A DNA stretch of 64,000 bases from Burkholderia sp. Bp9143 (GTDB lineage Bacteria; Pseudomonadota; Gammaproteobacteria; Burkholderiales; Burkholderiaceae): positions 62,001 through 126,000 of the forward strand of contig NZ_QTPO01000001.1 of NCBI RefSeq assembly GCF_003853645.1, given 5' to 3'. A program made the translations under genes and the position numbers. Of this stretch, positions 44,508-52,674 are shown in pieces (the stretch's first letter is position 1; each line of letters starts with the position of its first letter). The notes beneath the pieces are model-generated. The model ran no database searches, was not told the DNA's origin, and saw only the letters and a list, made by a program, of their open reading frames with translations.

Positions 44508-45212
44508 ATGACTGTAGAGAAAGTGGCTTTGGTGACGGCGGCGGGCAAGGGCATGGGCGCCGCGATCGCGCGCGACCTCGCGAACAACGGTTATCGCGTC
44601 GCGCTGATGTCGCGGTCCGGCAGCGCGGTCGAACTCGCGAAGGAACTCGGCGGTTTCGGCGTTGCGGGGTCTGTCACCGAAGACGCCGACATCGAGCGCT
44701 TCGTGAACGAGACGCTCGCGAAGTACGGCCGCATCGATGCGGTCGTCAACAACACCGGGCATCCGCCGAAGGGCGACCTGCTCGCCATCGAGGACGACAA
44801 GTGGCACGAAGGGCTCGACCTGATCGTGCTCAACGTCGTTCGCGTATTGCGCCGGGTGACGCCCGTCTTCCTGAAGCAGGGCGGCGGCGCGGTGGTCAAC
44901 ATCTCGAGCTTCGCGGCCGACGCGCCCGAACAGGCCATGCCGGTGTCGTCCGCGCTGCGTGCGGCGCTCAGTTCCGTCACGCGCCTGTATGCCGAGCGCC
45001 ATGCGAAGGACAACATCCGCATCAATTCGGTGCTGCCCGGCTTCATCGACAGCTGGCCGGAGACGCCCGAGATCGTCGCCCGCATTCCGGTCGGCCGTTT
45101 CGGCAAGACGCAGGAGATCGCGCAGACCGTGACGTTCCTGCTGTCGGAAGGCGCCGGCTACATCACCGGGCAGAACATTCGCGTCGACGGCGGCATCGTG
45201 CGCGCACTATAA
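44508..45212 (+). CDS. SDR-family protein lacking the YxxxK motif
   Basis: 234 aa. Rossmann start VALVTAAGKGMGAAIARDLA and VVNNTGHPPKGD are normal. Where the catalytic Tyr-x-x-x-Lys is expected the sequence reads MPVSSALRAALSS, so both residues are replaced (Ser/Arg); NISSFAADAP keeps the Ser. The C-terminus ITGQNIRVDGG is typical. CCGGGAGAACGGC precedes the start. Atypical SDRs of this form may use other chemistry. Controlled, by position, by the divergent GcvA-like LysR. Confidence 0.85.
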   Translation: MTVEKVALVTAAGKGMGAAIARDLANNGYRVALMSRSGSAVELAKELGGFGVAGSVTEDADIERFVNETLAKYGRIDAVVNNTGHPPKGDLLAIEDDKWHEGLDLIVLNVVRVLRRVTPVFLKQGGGAVVNISSFAADAPEQAMPVSSALRAALSSVTRLYAERHAKDNIRINSVLPGFIDSWPETPEIVARIPVGRFGKTQEIAQTVTFLLSEGAGYITGQNIRVDGGIVRAL

Positions 45213-45260
45213 GCCGACAGCGGGCAGGACGGAGCGCGCGTGGACGTTGCGCCGGCGGCG

Positions 45261-46400
45261 TCAGTTGTGCCGCTCGCCGATCCGGTTCGCTTCCGGACTC
45301 CAGACGCTGAGCCCCTCCGTCGGGTCCATCGGCAGGTCCCAGGGCCGCGCGGCGATCGCCTGCATCGTCGCGTCGAACCCGGCCTGCCGGCGCGCCGCGA
45401 TGCCGTCAGGCGTGAAATCGATGTCCTTCCACTGATCGTCGCCGTCGAGCCGCGGCGCCGCGAGCTTGATCACGTGCATCGTCGTCTGGCAGCCCCACGC
45501 GGCGAGCGCCTTCACATCGGCCGACGTGCGTTCCGCCTCCGGCAGCCGCATCACCAGTTCCTTGATCACGTGGCGCAGCCGGTGAATCTGCTGTTGCCGT
45601 GCGATGTTGCCGTCCGTGCGGCTCGCGTACTGGATGTCCTTCTGCCGCTCCGACACCTGCCAGATGCTTTGCGGCTCGGGCCCGACCGGATTCCACATCT
45701 GCACCGAGAAGATGATCGAGCTGCGGCGCGGCGCATCGTCCAGCACCACCTCGACCGGCGTATTCGAATAGATGCCGCCGTCCCAGTAAGGCGCGCCGTC
45801 GATCCTCACGGCCGGGAACGCGGGCGGCAGCGCGCCCGAGCTCATCACGTGGTCGAGGTCCAGCGATCGGTCGCGCGAATCGAAATAGCGCATCGTGCCG
45901 GTGCACGCGTTGACCGCGCCGACGGTCAGTCGCGGCCGCCGCGCGTTCAGCAGGTCGAGATCGATGAGCGATGCAAGCGTGTCGCGCAGCGGCTCGACCA
46001 CGTAGTACGACGCGTGCTCGACGCCGACCCGCGCGAGCGGCCCGAGCCACGCGGCGGGATTCGGCCGGAAGAATCCCGGGATGCCCGCGCCGATGACCGC
46101 GAGTTCGGCGCCGATCTTGTCCCAGCCGGTCGGGAAGCCCGGCACGTTCACTGCGGTCCGTTCGGTCACGTGGCGCCAGAACTCGGCCATCCGCTGCGCG
46201 CGGTGCGCGGGCGTGTTGCCGGCGATCAGCGCCGCGTTGATCGCGCCGATCGACGTGCCGATGACCCAGTCGGGCTGGATGCCCGACGCGTCCATCGCCT
46301 CGAATACGCCGAGCTGGTAGGCGCCCAGTGCGCCGCCGCCCTGAAGCACGAGCACAACCTGCCCGGGGAGCTTCGGGTGTGCGGGTTGACTTGCCGTCAT
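45261..46400 (-). CDS. Patatin-like phospholipase
   Basis: 379 aa cytoplasmic or membrane-associated acyl hydrolase. Oxyanion loop LQGGGALGAYQLGVFEAM (residues ~18-35), nucleophile Ser in IGTSIGAINAAL, and catalytic Asp in APYWDGGIYSNTPVEV. A C-terminal ~100-residue extension (SIWQVSERQKDIQYASR onward) is usual in this proteobacterial subgroup (DUF3734). No signal peptide. Monocistronic by appearance. Confidence 0.92.
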   Translation of the reverse strand: MTASQPAHPKLPGQVVLVLQGGGALGAYQLGVFEAMDASGIQPDWVIGTSIGAINAALIAGNTPAHRAQRMAEFWRHVTERTAVNVPGFPTGWDKIGAELAVIGAGIPGFFRPNPAAWLGPLARVGVEHASYYVVEPLRDTLASLIDLDLLNARRPRLTVGAVNACTGTMRYFDSRDRSLDLDHVMSSGALPPAFPAVRIDGAPYWDGGIYSNTPVEVVLDDAPRRSSIIFSVQMWNPVGPEPQSIWQVSERQKDIQYASRTDGNIARQQQIHRLRHVIKELVMRLPEAERTSADVKALAAWGCQTTMHVIKLAAPRLDGDDQWKDIDFTPDGIAARRQAGFDATMQAIAARPWDLPMDPTEGLSVWSPEANRIGERHN

Positions 46401-46517
46401 CGCTTGCCTCGCGGTCGGTGACGGCCGGCGGGAGGCCGGCCGGTTGGAACCAGTGTAGGCGATCGACGGGCTTCGCTCCGCGGTGTCGAATCGTCGCGCG
46501 TCTGGCGGCGCGCCGCG

Positions 46518-46859
46518 TCATTCCACGGTGATGGTCTCCTTCATGTACGGATGAATCCCGCAGAACACCTTGTACACCCCCGGCTTGTCGAAGCGGAACG
46601 AGTAGGTCTCGTCCTGGTCCAGCGCATTCGAGTGGAAGACGCCCGCGTCGTTGACAACGGTATGCGGTTCCGCGTCGAGGTTCTTCCACGTGACCGTCGT
46701 GCCGGCCTTGATGGTGGTCGACATCGGCGAAAACATGAAATTGTGGATCGTCACGAGCGGGCCGGCCGGGGTTTGCGCGAATGCGGCGAGCGGCGTGCCG
46801 GCGGCGGCCGTGCCCAGAATCAGCGCGGCCGCCAGCGTCGAGGGCTTGAAGAAGGTCAT
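46518..46859 (-). CDS. Periplasmic cupredoxin (plastocyanin/amicyanin-like)
   Basis: 113 aa. Signal peptide from MTFFKPSTLAAALILGTAAA to AAFAQ, then a cupredoxin domain. Type-1 copper ligands are visible: His in AEPHTVVND, and Cys, His and Met in VFCGIHPYMKE. It is the second gene after the metallophosphoesterase on the same strand (39-base gap), so the pair is probably one operon. Role presumably electron transfer or copper handling. Confidence 0.92.
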   Translation of the reverse strand: MTFFKPSTLAAALILGTAAAGTPLAAFAQTPAGPLVTIHNFMFSPMSTTIKAGTTVTWKNLDAEPHTVVNDAGVFHSNALDQDETYSFRFDKPGVYKVFCGIHPYMKETITVE

Positions 46860-46898
46860 GTCGGTTTCCTTGCTTATCAGGATCAGGGGATCAAGGGA

Positions 46899-47843
46899 TC
46901 AGGCCAGCGTCGTGTCGTGCAGCGAGGCAGCCACCGGATGGCCGGCGAAGTCGACGGTCGTCACGCCGAGCATCGCGGGCAGCCGGTCGCGCGGCACCGT
47001 GAGCGGCACCGGGCCCGGGCCGTTGCCGGCCGTCGGCTGCGGGAACGCGGTGGAGCGCGCGGTGTGGAACGTAATGTTGCCCTCGACCTTCGACACGATC
47101 TGGTGGATGTGCCCGTTCAGCACGGTGACCGAGCCGAAGCGGCGCAGCAGCGCCATCGTCTGCGGCGCGTCGCCGGTGCCCCAGCCCCACGGTTCGTAGA
47201 TGGTCCACATCGGCATGTGCGAGAACACGACGATCGGCGTGCTCGACGACTGCCCCTTGAGATCCTGCGCGAGCCACGCGAGCTGCTCGTCGCCGAAGCT
47301 GCCGAGCCCGTTCGGCTTGAAGTGCATCACGTTGACGAGCGCGACGAAGTGCACGCCCGCGTGATCGAAGCTGTAGTAGCCGCGGTTGTCCGACGCCTTG
47401 CCGAACCGGCTGAAGTATTCGGCGCCCGAGCCGTCGGTCACGTCGTGCTCGCCGGGCACCGTGTGCAGCTCCGGCACGCGCAGCGCCGACAGCAACTGCG
47501 ATGCCTGGTCGAACTCCGCCGCCTTGGACAGGTGCGTGATGTCGCCGGTATGGATCGCGAGCGCGGGCGCGGCGGACATCCCGTTGACGAGATCGATGGT
47601 CTGCCGCAGCGTGGCCGAGACGTCGGGATTCGCGTCCTTGTTGAAGCCGATGTGCGTGTCGCTGATCTGCACGAACAGCGGCCGGCCCTTGTCCGCGGGG
47701 AGCGCGGCGCCGCTTTGCGCGAGCGCGAGATCGAACGGCGTCAGGATGCCGCCCGATAGCGTAAACAGCGTGCCGAGGCCGCCGAACGCCATGCATTGCA
47801 GGGCCTTGCGGCGCGACGGGCGGGTGGGAGTCGATGAAGACAT
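46899..47843 (-). CDS. Secreted metallophosphoesterase
   Basis: 314 aa calcineurin-like phosphoesterase. The N-terminus SRRKALQCMAFGGLGTLFTL looks like a Tat signal (twin Arg). Metal motifs in order: VQISDTHIGF, IHTGDITHL, VPGEHDV (Asn of the usual GNHD is Glu), VVFSHMPMW and VLNGHIHQI. The natural substrate may be a phosphodiester or phosphomonoester outside the cytoplasm. Start 47843 chosen; the frame is open to 48099. Operon with the cupredoxin gene. Confidence 0.88.
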   Translation of the reverse strand: MSSSTPTRPSRRKALQCMAFGGLGTLFTLSGGILTPFDLALAQSGAALPADKGRPLFVQISDTHIGFNKDANPDVSATLRQTIDLVNGMSAAPALAIHTGDITHLSKAAEFDQASQLLSALRVPELHTVPGEHDVTDGSGAEYFSRFGKASDNRGYYSFDHAGVHFVALVNVMHFKPNGLGSFGDEQLAWLAQDLKGQSSSTPIVVFSHMPMWTIYEPWGWGTGDAPQTMALLRRFGSVTVLNGHIHQIVSKVEGNITFHTARSTAFPQPTAGNGPGPVPLTVPRDRLPAMLGVTTVDFAGHPVAASLHDTTLA

Positions 47844-47987
47844 GTGAGCCTCGCATTCGTGTGACGGAACCGGACGGCCGGATCGTCCTGGAGTAAGCCG
47901 GCACCTTCGCATGCCATACCGATGCGGCGACGGATTTATTCCCTCGTATTACGAGACCGGACGCGGTCGCTCGCGGCTTGCGCGACG

Positions 47988-48028
47988 CTGACGGATCGCT
48001 GACGGATGGCCTGTCAATGTCCTGTAAG
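47988..48028 (+). promoter_or_regulatory. Tandem ~11-bp repeats resembling Pho boxes
   Basis: CTGACGG begins at 47988 and 47999, CTGTCAA at 48011 and CTGTAAG at 48022: four direct copies with an 11-12-base period. The last two match the PhoB pattern CTGTCAT-N4-CTGTCA in layout. A GTGAC-AC-GTCAC inverted repeat (48028-48039) follows directly. They lie between the metallophosphoesterase and the ABC permease genes; orientation favours the latter. The rest of the 443-base gap shows no feature beyond a small open frame at 48098. Confidence 0.4.
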
Positions 48029-48097
48029 TGACACGTCACATTTGCGTCATGCCCGCCCGATAGCCTGCGACACCGAATCACCTCTCCGGAGCCCCTC

Positions 48098-48235
48098 ATG
48101 CCGAGTCTCGCGGCAACGGAAACCAGCGGCGCGGCCGATCATCGTACGCGCACCATCAGCCTCGCGCTGCCTTGTCCGGCTGCCGGCGATCGCACGCCCG
48201 ACGCCCGGGAACCTGTTCCGAGCCGCACTCGCTGA
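48098..48235 (+). CDS. Possible 45-aa small protein or leader peptide
   Basis: ATG 48098 has CTCCGGAGCCCCTC upstream, a fair ribosome site, and reads MPSLAATETSGAADHRTRTI, then a Pro/Arg-rich tail to the stop at 48233. No similarity recognised. It lies 52 bases upstream of the ABC permease gene and could be a leader peptide; the polar, Thr/Arg/Pro-rich composition could also be chance. Confidence 0.25.
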   Translation: MPSLAATETSGAADHRTRTISLALPCPAAGDRTPDAREPVPSRTR

Positions 48236-48286
48236 CGCGGCGATCGGCCGCCCCCATCGATTTTCAATTCGACCAAGACGCTACCG

Positions 48287-50041
48287 ATGGATATCAGTTT
48301 CTTCGATCCGAATCGCACCGCCAACGCGTCCGCGTGGCGTGTGCTCCCCAACCGCTGGGACGCGGTCGCGTTTCCGCTGATCATCGGCATGCTCGCGATG
48401 GCGATCGTCGGTTTCCACCAGACGATGGCACCGATCGCGACCCTGCAGACGCAGAAGATCTCGCTCGATCCGTCGAACCTGCCCGAATACGCATTGCGTA
48501 CGACGCTGCGGATGCTCGCCGCGATGGTCGCGTCGCTCGTGTTCACGCTGGTCTACGGCACGCTCGCCGCGAAAAGCCGCCGCGCCGGCATGGTGCTGAT
48601 ACCGATCCTCGACATCCTGCAGTCGGTGCCGGTGCTCGGCTATATCTCGTTTACGGTCACGTTCTTCCTCGCGCTGTTCCCGGGCCGCGTGCTCGGCGCC
48701 GAGCTCGCGGCGATCTTCGCGATCTTCACGAGCCAGGCGTGGAACATGACGTTCAGCTTCTACCAGTCGCTGCGCACGGTGCCGCGCGACCTGGGCGAGG
48801 TGTCGCGCGGTTTTCACCTGACATCGTGGCAGCGTTTCTGGAAGCTCGAGGTGCCGTTCTCGATGCCGGGGCTGATCTGGAACATGATGATGTCGATGTC
48901 GGGCGGCTGGTTCTTCGTCGTCGCGTCGGAGGCCATCACCGTCGGCAACCAGACGATCACGCTGCCGGGCATCGGCGCGTATCTCGCGCAGGCAATCTCG
49001 GACAAGAATCTCGGCGCGGTGGGGTGGGTGATCGTCGCGATGTCGGTCGTGATCCTCGCGTACGACCAGTTCCTGTTCCGCCCGCTCGTCGCATGGGCCG
49101 ACAAGTTCCGGATGGAGAACACCGCATCGGGCGATGCGCCGCAATCCTGGCTGCTCGACATGCTGCGCCGCACGCACCTGATCCATCAGCTGCTCGTGCC
49201 GGCAGGCTGGCTGCTGTCGCAGGCCGCGCGGATTCCGTTGCGCGTGCCGTCGTTCAAGGGTGTCGGCGCACGCGTCGCGTCGAACGGTCGCTCGTCGCGC
49301 GTCGGCGACATCGTGTGGGGCGCGTTCGTGATCCTGCTGACCCTGTACGTCGTGTGGCGCGTCGTCAGCTTCGTCGCGACCGGCGTGACGATGGGCGAGG
49401 TCGGCCACGTGATCCTGCTCGGGCTCATCACGCTGCTGCGCGTGCTGGTGCTGATCGCGATCGCGTCGGTGGTCTGGGTGCCGCTCGGCGTGCTGATCGG
49501 GCTGCGCCCCGCGCTCGCCGAGAAGATCCAGCCGCTCGCGCAGTTCCTTGCCGCGTTCCCGGCGAACCTGCTGTTCCCGGTGTTCGTGATCGTGATCGTC
49601 CACTTCCACCTGAACGCGGACATCTGGCTGTCGCCGCTGATCGTGCTCGGCACGCAGTGGTACATCCTGTTCAACGTGATCGCAGGCGCGATGTCCTATC
49701 CGAACGACTACAAGGAAGCGACGAAGAATTTCCGCATTCGCGGCTGGCAGTGGTGGCGCCAGGCGATCCTGCCCGGCATCTTCCCGTACTACGTGACCGG
49801 TGCGATCACCGCATCGGGCGGCGCGTGGAACGCGAGCATCGTGTCCGAGTTCGTGCAGTGGGGCGACACGAAGGTCGTCGCGCACGGCCTGGGCTCGTAC
49901 ATCGCGCAGACCACCGCGGCCGGCGATTTCCCGAAGATCATCCTGGGCATCGCCGTGATGTCCCTGTTCGTTACGTTGTTCAACCGTCTGCTGTGGCGTC
50001 CGATGTACGCCTATGCGGAATCCCGGCTCCGTCTGGATTGA
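48287..50041 (+). CDS. NitT/TauT-type ABC permease, two fused domains
   Basis: 584 aa. Two complete permease domains in one chain: residues ~20-270 with EAA-like loop GEVSRGFHLTSWQRFWKLEV, and residues ~335-575 with EATKNFRIRGWQWWRQAILP. Ordinary family members are ~260 aa and dimerise. It is followed after 11 bases by its ATPase gene. No substrate-binding protein is encoded nearby. Relatives move nitrate, sulfonates, taurine or bicarbonate; the substrate here is unknown. Confidence 0.92.
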   Translation: MDISFFDPNRTANASAWRVLPNRWDAVAFPLIIGMLAMAIVGFHQTMAPIATLQTQKISLDPSNLPEYALRTTLRMLAAMVASLVFTLVYGTLAAKSRRAGMVLIPILDILQSVPVLGYISFTVTFFLALFPGRVLGAELAAIFAIFTSQAWNMTFSFYQSLRTVPRDLGEVSRGFHLTSWQRFWKLEVPFSMPGLIWNMMMSMSGGWFFVVASEAITVGNQTITLPGIGAYLAQAISDKNLGAVGWVIVAMSVVILAYDQFLFRPLVAWADKFRMENTASGDAPQSWLLDMLRRTHLIHQLLVPAGWLLSQAARIPLRVPSFKGVGARVASNGRSSRVGDIVWGAFVILLTLYVVWRVVSFVATGVTMGEVGHVILLGLITLLRVLVLIAIASVVWVPLGVLIGLRPALAEKIQPLAQFLAAFPANLLFPVFVIVIVHFHLNADIWLSPLIVLGTQWYILFNVIAGAMSYPNDYKEATKNFRIRGWQWWRQAILPGIFPYYVTGAITASGGAWNASIVSEFVQWGDTKVVAHGLGSYIAQTTAAGDFPKIILGIAVMSLFVTLFNRLLWRPMYAYAESRLRLD

Positions 50042-50052
50042 GAGTAAGCGCG

Positions 50053-51399
50053 ATGCAAAATTCGACCGTTATCAACGCCCCCGCCCAGACGTCCCAGCCG
50101 CTCCAGCCGCCGCGTCTCGGCGAGGAAATCCTGCGTGTCGATCACGTCTGCCGCGGCTTCAACAAGACGCAGGGCGAACTGCTCGTGCTCGACGATGCGA
50201 ACCTGTCGCTGCGCGAGGGCGAAATCGTCGGGTTGCTCGGCCGCTCCGGTTCGGGCAAGTCCACGCTGCTGCGGATCATTGCCGGGTTGATCGAGCCGAC
50301 CGGCGGTGACGTGACCTATCTCGGCGAGCCGCTGCGCGGCCCGGCCGAAGGCGTCGCGATGGTGTTCCAGACCTTCGCGCTGTTCCCGTGGCTGACCGTG
50401 CTGCAGAACGTGGAAGCCGGGCTGGAGGCGCTCGGCGTCGGCGCACGCGAGCGGCGCGAACGCGCGCTCGCCGCGATCGACCTGATCGGTCTCGACGGCT
50501 TCGAGAACGCGTATCCGCGCGAGCTGTCGGGCGGCATGCGTCAGCGCGTGGGCTTCGCGCGCGCGCTCGTCGTCGACCCGACGATCCTGCTGATGGACGA
50601 GCCGTTTTCCGCGCTCGACGTGCTGACGGCCGAAACGCTGCGTACCGACCTGCTCGACCTGTGGACGCAAGGCCGCATGCCGATCAAGTCGGTGCTGATC
50701 GTCACGCACAACATCGAGGAAGCGGTGTTCATGTGTGACCGCATTCTCGTGCTGTCGTCGAACCCGGGCCGCGTGATCGCCGAGATCAAGGTGCCGTTCA
50801 AGCATCCGCGCAACCGGCTGGATCCGGATTTCCGCAAGCTCGTCGACGACATCTACGCGAAGATGACCGCGCGCCAGACCAACGAGGCGACGAAGAAGGG
50901 GCTGGAACTCGGCAGCTGGATGCCGCGCGTGTCGACCAACCTGATGGCCGGCCTGATCGAGACGCTCGCGATGGCGCCGTACCACGGCCGCGCGGACATG
51001 CCGGAAATCGCGCGCACGCTGCATCTGGAAGTGGACGAACTGTTCCCGATCGCCGAAGTGCTGCAGTACCTCGGCTTCGCGGACGTGCGGGAAGGCGACG
51101 TGTTCCTGATGCCGCCGGCGCGCGTGTTCGCGGAGTTCGGCACGCAGGAGCGCAAGCTGATGTTCGCGGATCACCTGCTGAAGCACGTGCCGCTCGCGGC
51201 GCGGATCAGGAAGGTGCTGAACGAGCGCCCGGGCCATCGCGCGCCGCGGGTGCGCTTCGAGCAGGAGCTCGAGGATTTCCTGTCGGACGAGGCGGCTGAG
51301 GAAACGCTCGACGCGGTGATCGACTGGGGGCGTTACGGCGAAGTGTTTTCGTACAACGACAAGACGGAAGTGTTCAGTCTCGAGGATGTGGAGAGCTGA
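50053..51399 (+). CDS. ABC transporter ATPase with C-terminal AAA-associated domain
   Basis: 448 aa. ATPase residues ~27-255: Walker A GRSGSGKST, Q-loop MVFQTFALFPWL, signature LSGGMRQRVGFARAL, Walker B ILLMDEPFSALD and H-loop IVTHNIEEAV. Residues ~300-430 (LMAGLIETLAMAPYHGRADM, EVLQYLGFADVREGDVFLMP) form the AAA-associated C-terminal domain found in this subgroup, probably regulatory. ATG 50053 is used because the frame is open far upstream through the permease region. Partner of the fused permease. Confidence 0.93.
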   Translation: MQNSTVINAPAQTSQPLQPPRLGEEILRVDHVCRGFNKTQGELLVLDDANLSLREGEIVGLLGRSGSGKSTLLRIIAGLIEPTGGDVTYLGEPLRGPAEGVAMVFQTFALFPWLTVLQNVEAGLEALGVGARERRERALAAIDLIGLDGFENAYPRELSGGMRQRVGFARALVVDPTILLMDEPFSALDVLTAETLRTDLLDLWTQGRMPIKSVLIVTHNIEEAVFMCDRILVLSSNPGRVIAEIKVPFKHPRNRLDPDFRKLVDDIYAKMTARQTNEATKKGLELGSWMPRVSTNLMAGLIETLAMAPYHGRADMPEIARTLHLEVDELFPIAEVLQYLGFADVREGDVFLMPPARVFAEFGTQERKLMFADHLLKHVPLAARIRKVLNERPGHRAPRVRFEQELEDFLSDEAAEETLDAVIDWGRYGEVFSYNDKTEVFSLEDVES

Positions 51400-51426
51400 C
51401 GCCCGCGCCCGAATGACGTCCGACCG

Positions 51427-52305
51427 TCACTCCGGCAAATCCCGCTGATTCGTATCCCACTCGATCCCGCCCGTACTGAGCCGCTCGATCTTCTCCATCC
51501 GCTGCCGCGCCAGCTCGGGAAGTCGGTTCGTCACACCGATCACCAGCGCCTCGGCGAGCGCGAGCGCGGGCACGTTGGTCTGCAGCATCGCGAACGGGCG
51601 CCCCTGGATCCGCAGCACGATCTCGGCGAACGCGCTGATCGGCGAGCGCCATTCGTCGGTGATCAGCAGCACGCGCACGCCGAGCAGGTGCGCGGCCTGC
51701 GCGAACCGGACACTGTCCTTCTGATAGCGGCGGAAATCGAAAATGACGAGCACGTCGCCGGGCCCCATGTCCGTCAGCGAGACCGACGCGAGATTCACGT
51801 TCGGCTCGACGTAGTGCACATGCGGGCGCGCATACGCGAGCGTGAACGAAAACAGCGACGCGAGCGGCGCGGTGTAACGCCCGCCGCCGCAGAACACGCG
51901 AATATCGGGATCGGCCAGCAGCGTCACCGCCTCGTCGAACGCCGCCGCATCGAGTCCCTCGATCGTGGTGGCGAGCGCTTGCGAGAGCCGCTGGAAGATC
52001 GCCGCATGGCTGTCGCGCATGCCGGATTCCGAGTGGAACGCATCCATCCGTGCGAGCGGCGAATTCATCGCGGTGTCGATCTCGTCGTGCAGCGCCTGCT
52101 GGAACGACGAGTAGTTCGGAAAGCCGATCCGCACGACGAAGCGAAACACGGTCGGGTCGCTGACTTCGGCTTGCTTCGCGAAGCTCGCGATCGGCCCGAG
52201 CCCGAGGCTCGGATAGCGATCCAGCAGCGCGTGCGCGACCTTCTGTTCCGACGGCGTGAAGCTATCCATCTGCGATAGCAGCAACGCCCTGATGCTTGTC
52301 CCCAT
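51427..52305 (-). CDS. MurR/RpiR-family regulator
   Basis: 292 aa. N-terminal HTH_6 domain (FTPSEQKVAHALLDRYPSLG, ASFAKQAEVSDPTVFRFVVR), then a SIS phosphosugar-binding domain (DIRVFCGGGRYTAPLASLFS, GPGDVLVIFDFRRYQKDSVR). CCGGAGTGCCCG precedes the start. Divergent from gamma-glutamyltransferase across 369 bp, which it may repress. RpiR proteins usually sense phosphorylated sugars; a peptide-related target would be unusual. Confidence 0.9.
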   Translation of the reverse strand: MGTSIRALLLSQMDSFTPSEQKVAHALLDRYPSLGLGPIASFAKQAEVSDPTVFRFVVRIGFPNYSSFQQALHDEIDTAMNSPLARMDAFHSESGMRDSHAAIFQRLSQALATTIEGLDAAAFDEAVTLLADPDIRVFCGGGRYTAPLASLFSFTLAYARPHVHYVEPNVNLASVSLTDMGPGDVLVIFDFRRYQKDSVRFAQAAHLLGVRVLLITDEWRSPISAFAEIVLRIQGRPFAMLQTNVPALALAEALVIGVTNRLPELARQRMEKIERLSTGGIEWDTNQRDLPE

Positions 52306-52674
52306 CGGGCACTCCGGCTTGCTCGTATTCAAATGACAAACGGCAGACACACGTGTCTGCCGGCGACTCCATCCATGTTAGCCGATCGACGCGCCGCGGG
52401 CCGTGTGCGGCTGCAGATTAGAGGGACGCATCGCACTGAGCATCGATCATTCATATGTGTAATAAAACAAACATAACACACGGCCGACCGGCGCGTAATT
52501 CTGCGCATAATTTCAGTGATAACCCTAGGTTTTGAGATGAAAATGCCGATGCTATGATCGCGGCCTCGCCGGAATGTATTGTTCATTACATGCCGGATCA
52601 ACAGCGTCGGCTCACCCTCGGGACGGGCCGCGCATCCCGGCATGCGCCCGGTTATTCGTCTGGAGGATTCCGTC
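52306..52674. other. AT-rich divergent control region
   Basis: No gene. Contains TGTAATAAAACAAACATAAC near 52457 and ATTACA in the reverse sense near 52583, the sort of TGTAAT half sites an RpiR or other dimer could bind. The stretch 52440-52560 is distinctly AT-rich compared with its surroundings. Confidence 0.4.
52530..52558 (+). promoter_or_regulatory. Promoter of the gamma-glutamyltransferase gene
   Basis: TTTTGA (52530-52535), 17 bases, TATGAT (52553-52558), 116 bases upstream of the start. A TTGAGA alternative overlaps the -35. Confidence 0.4.

Noticed and set aside
48172-51399. Apparent 1075-aa fusion of an unknown N-terminal part to an ABC ATPase
   Set aside because: The first 627 codons are an out-of-frame shadow of the fused permease; the ATPase has its own start at 50053.
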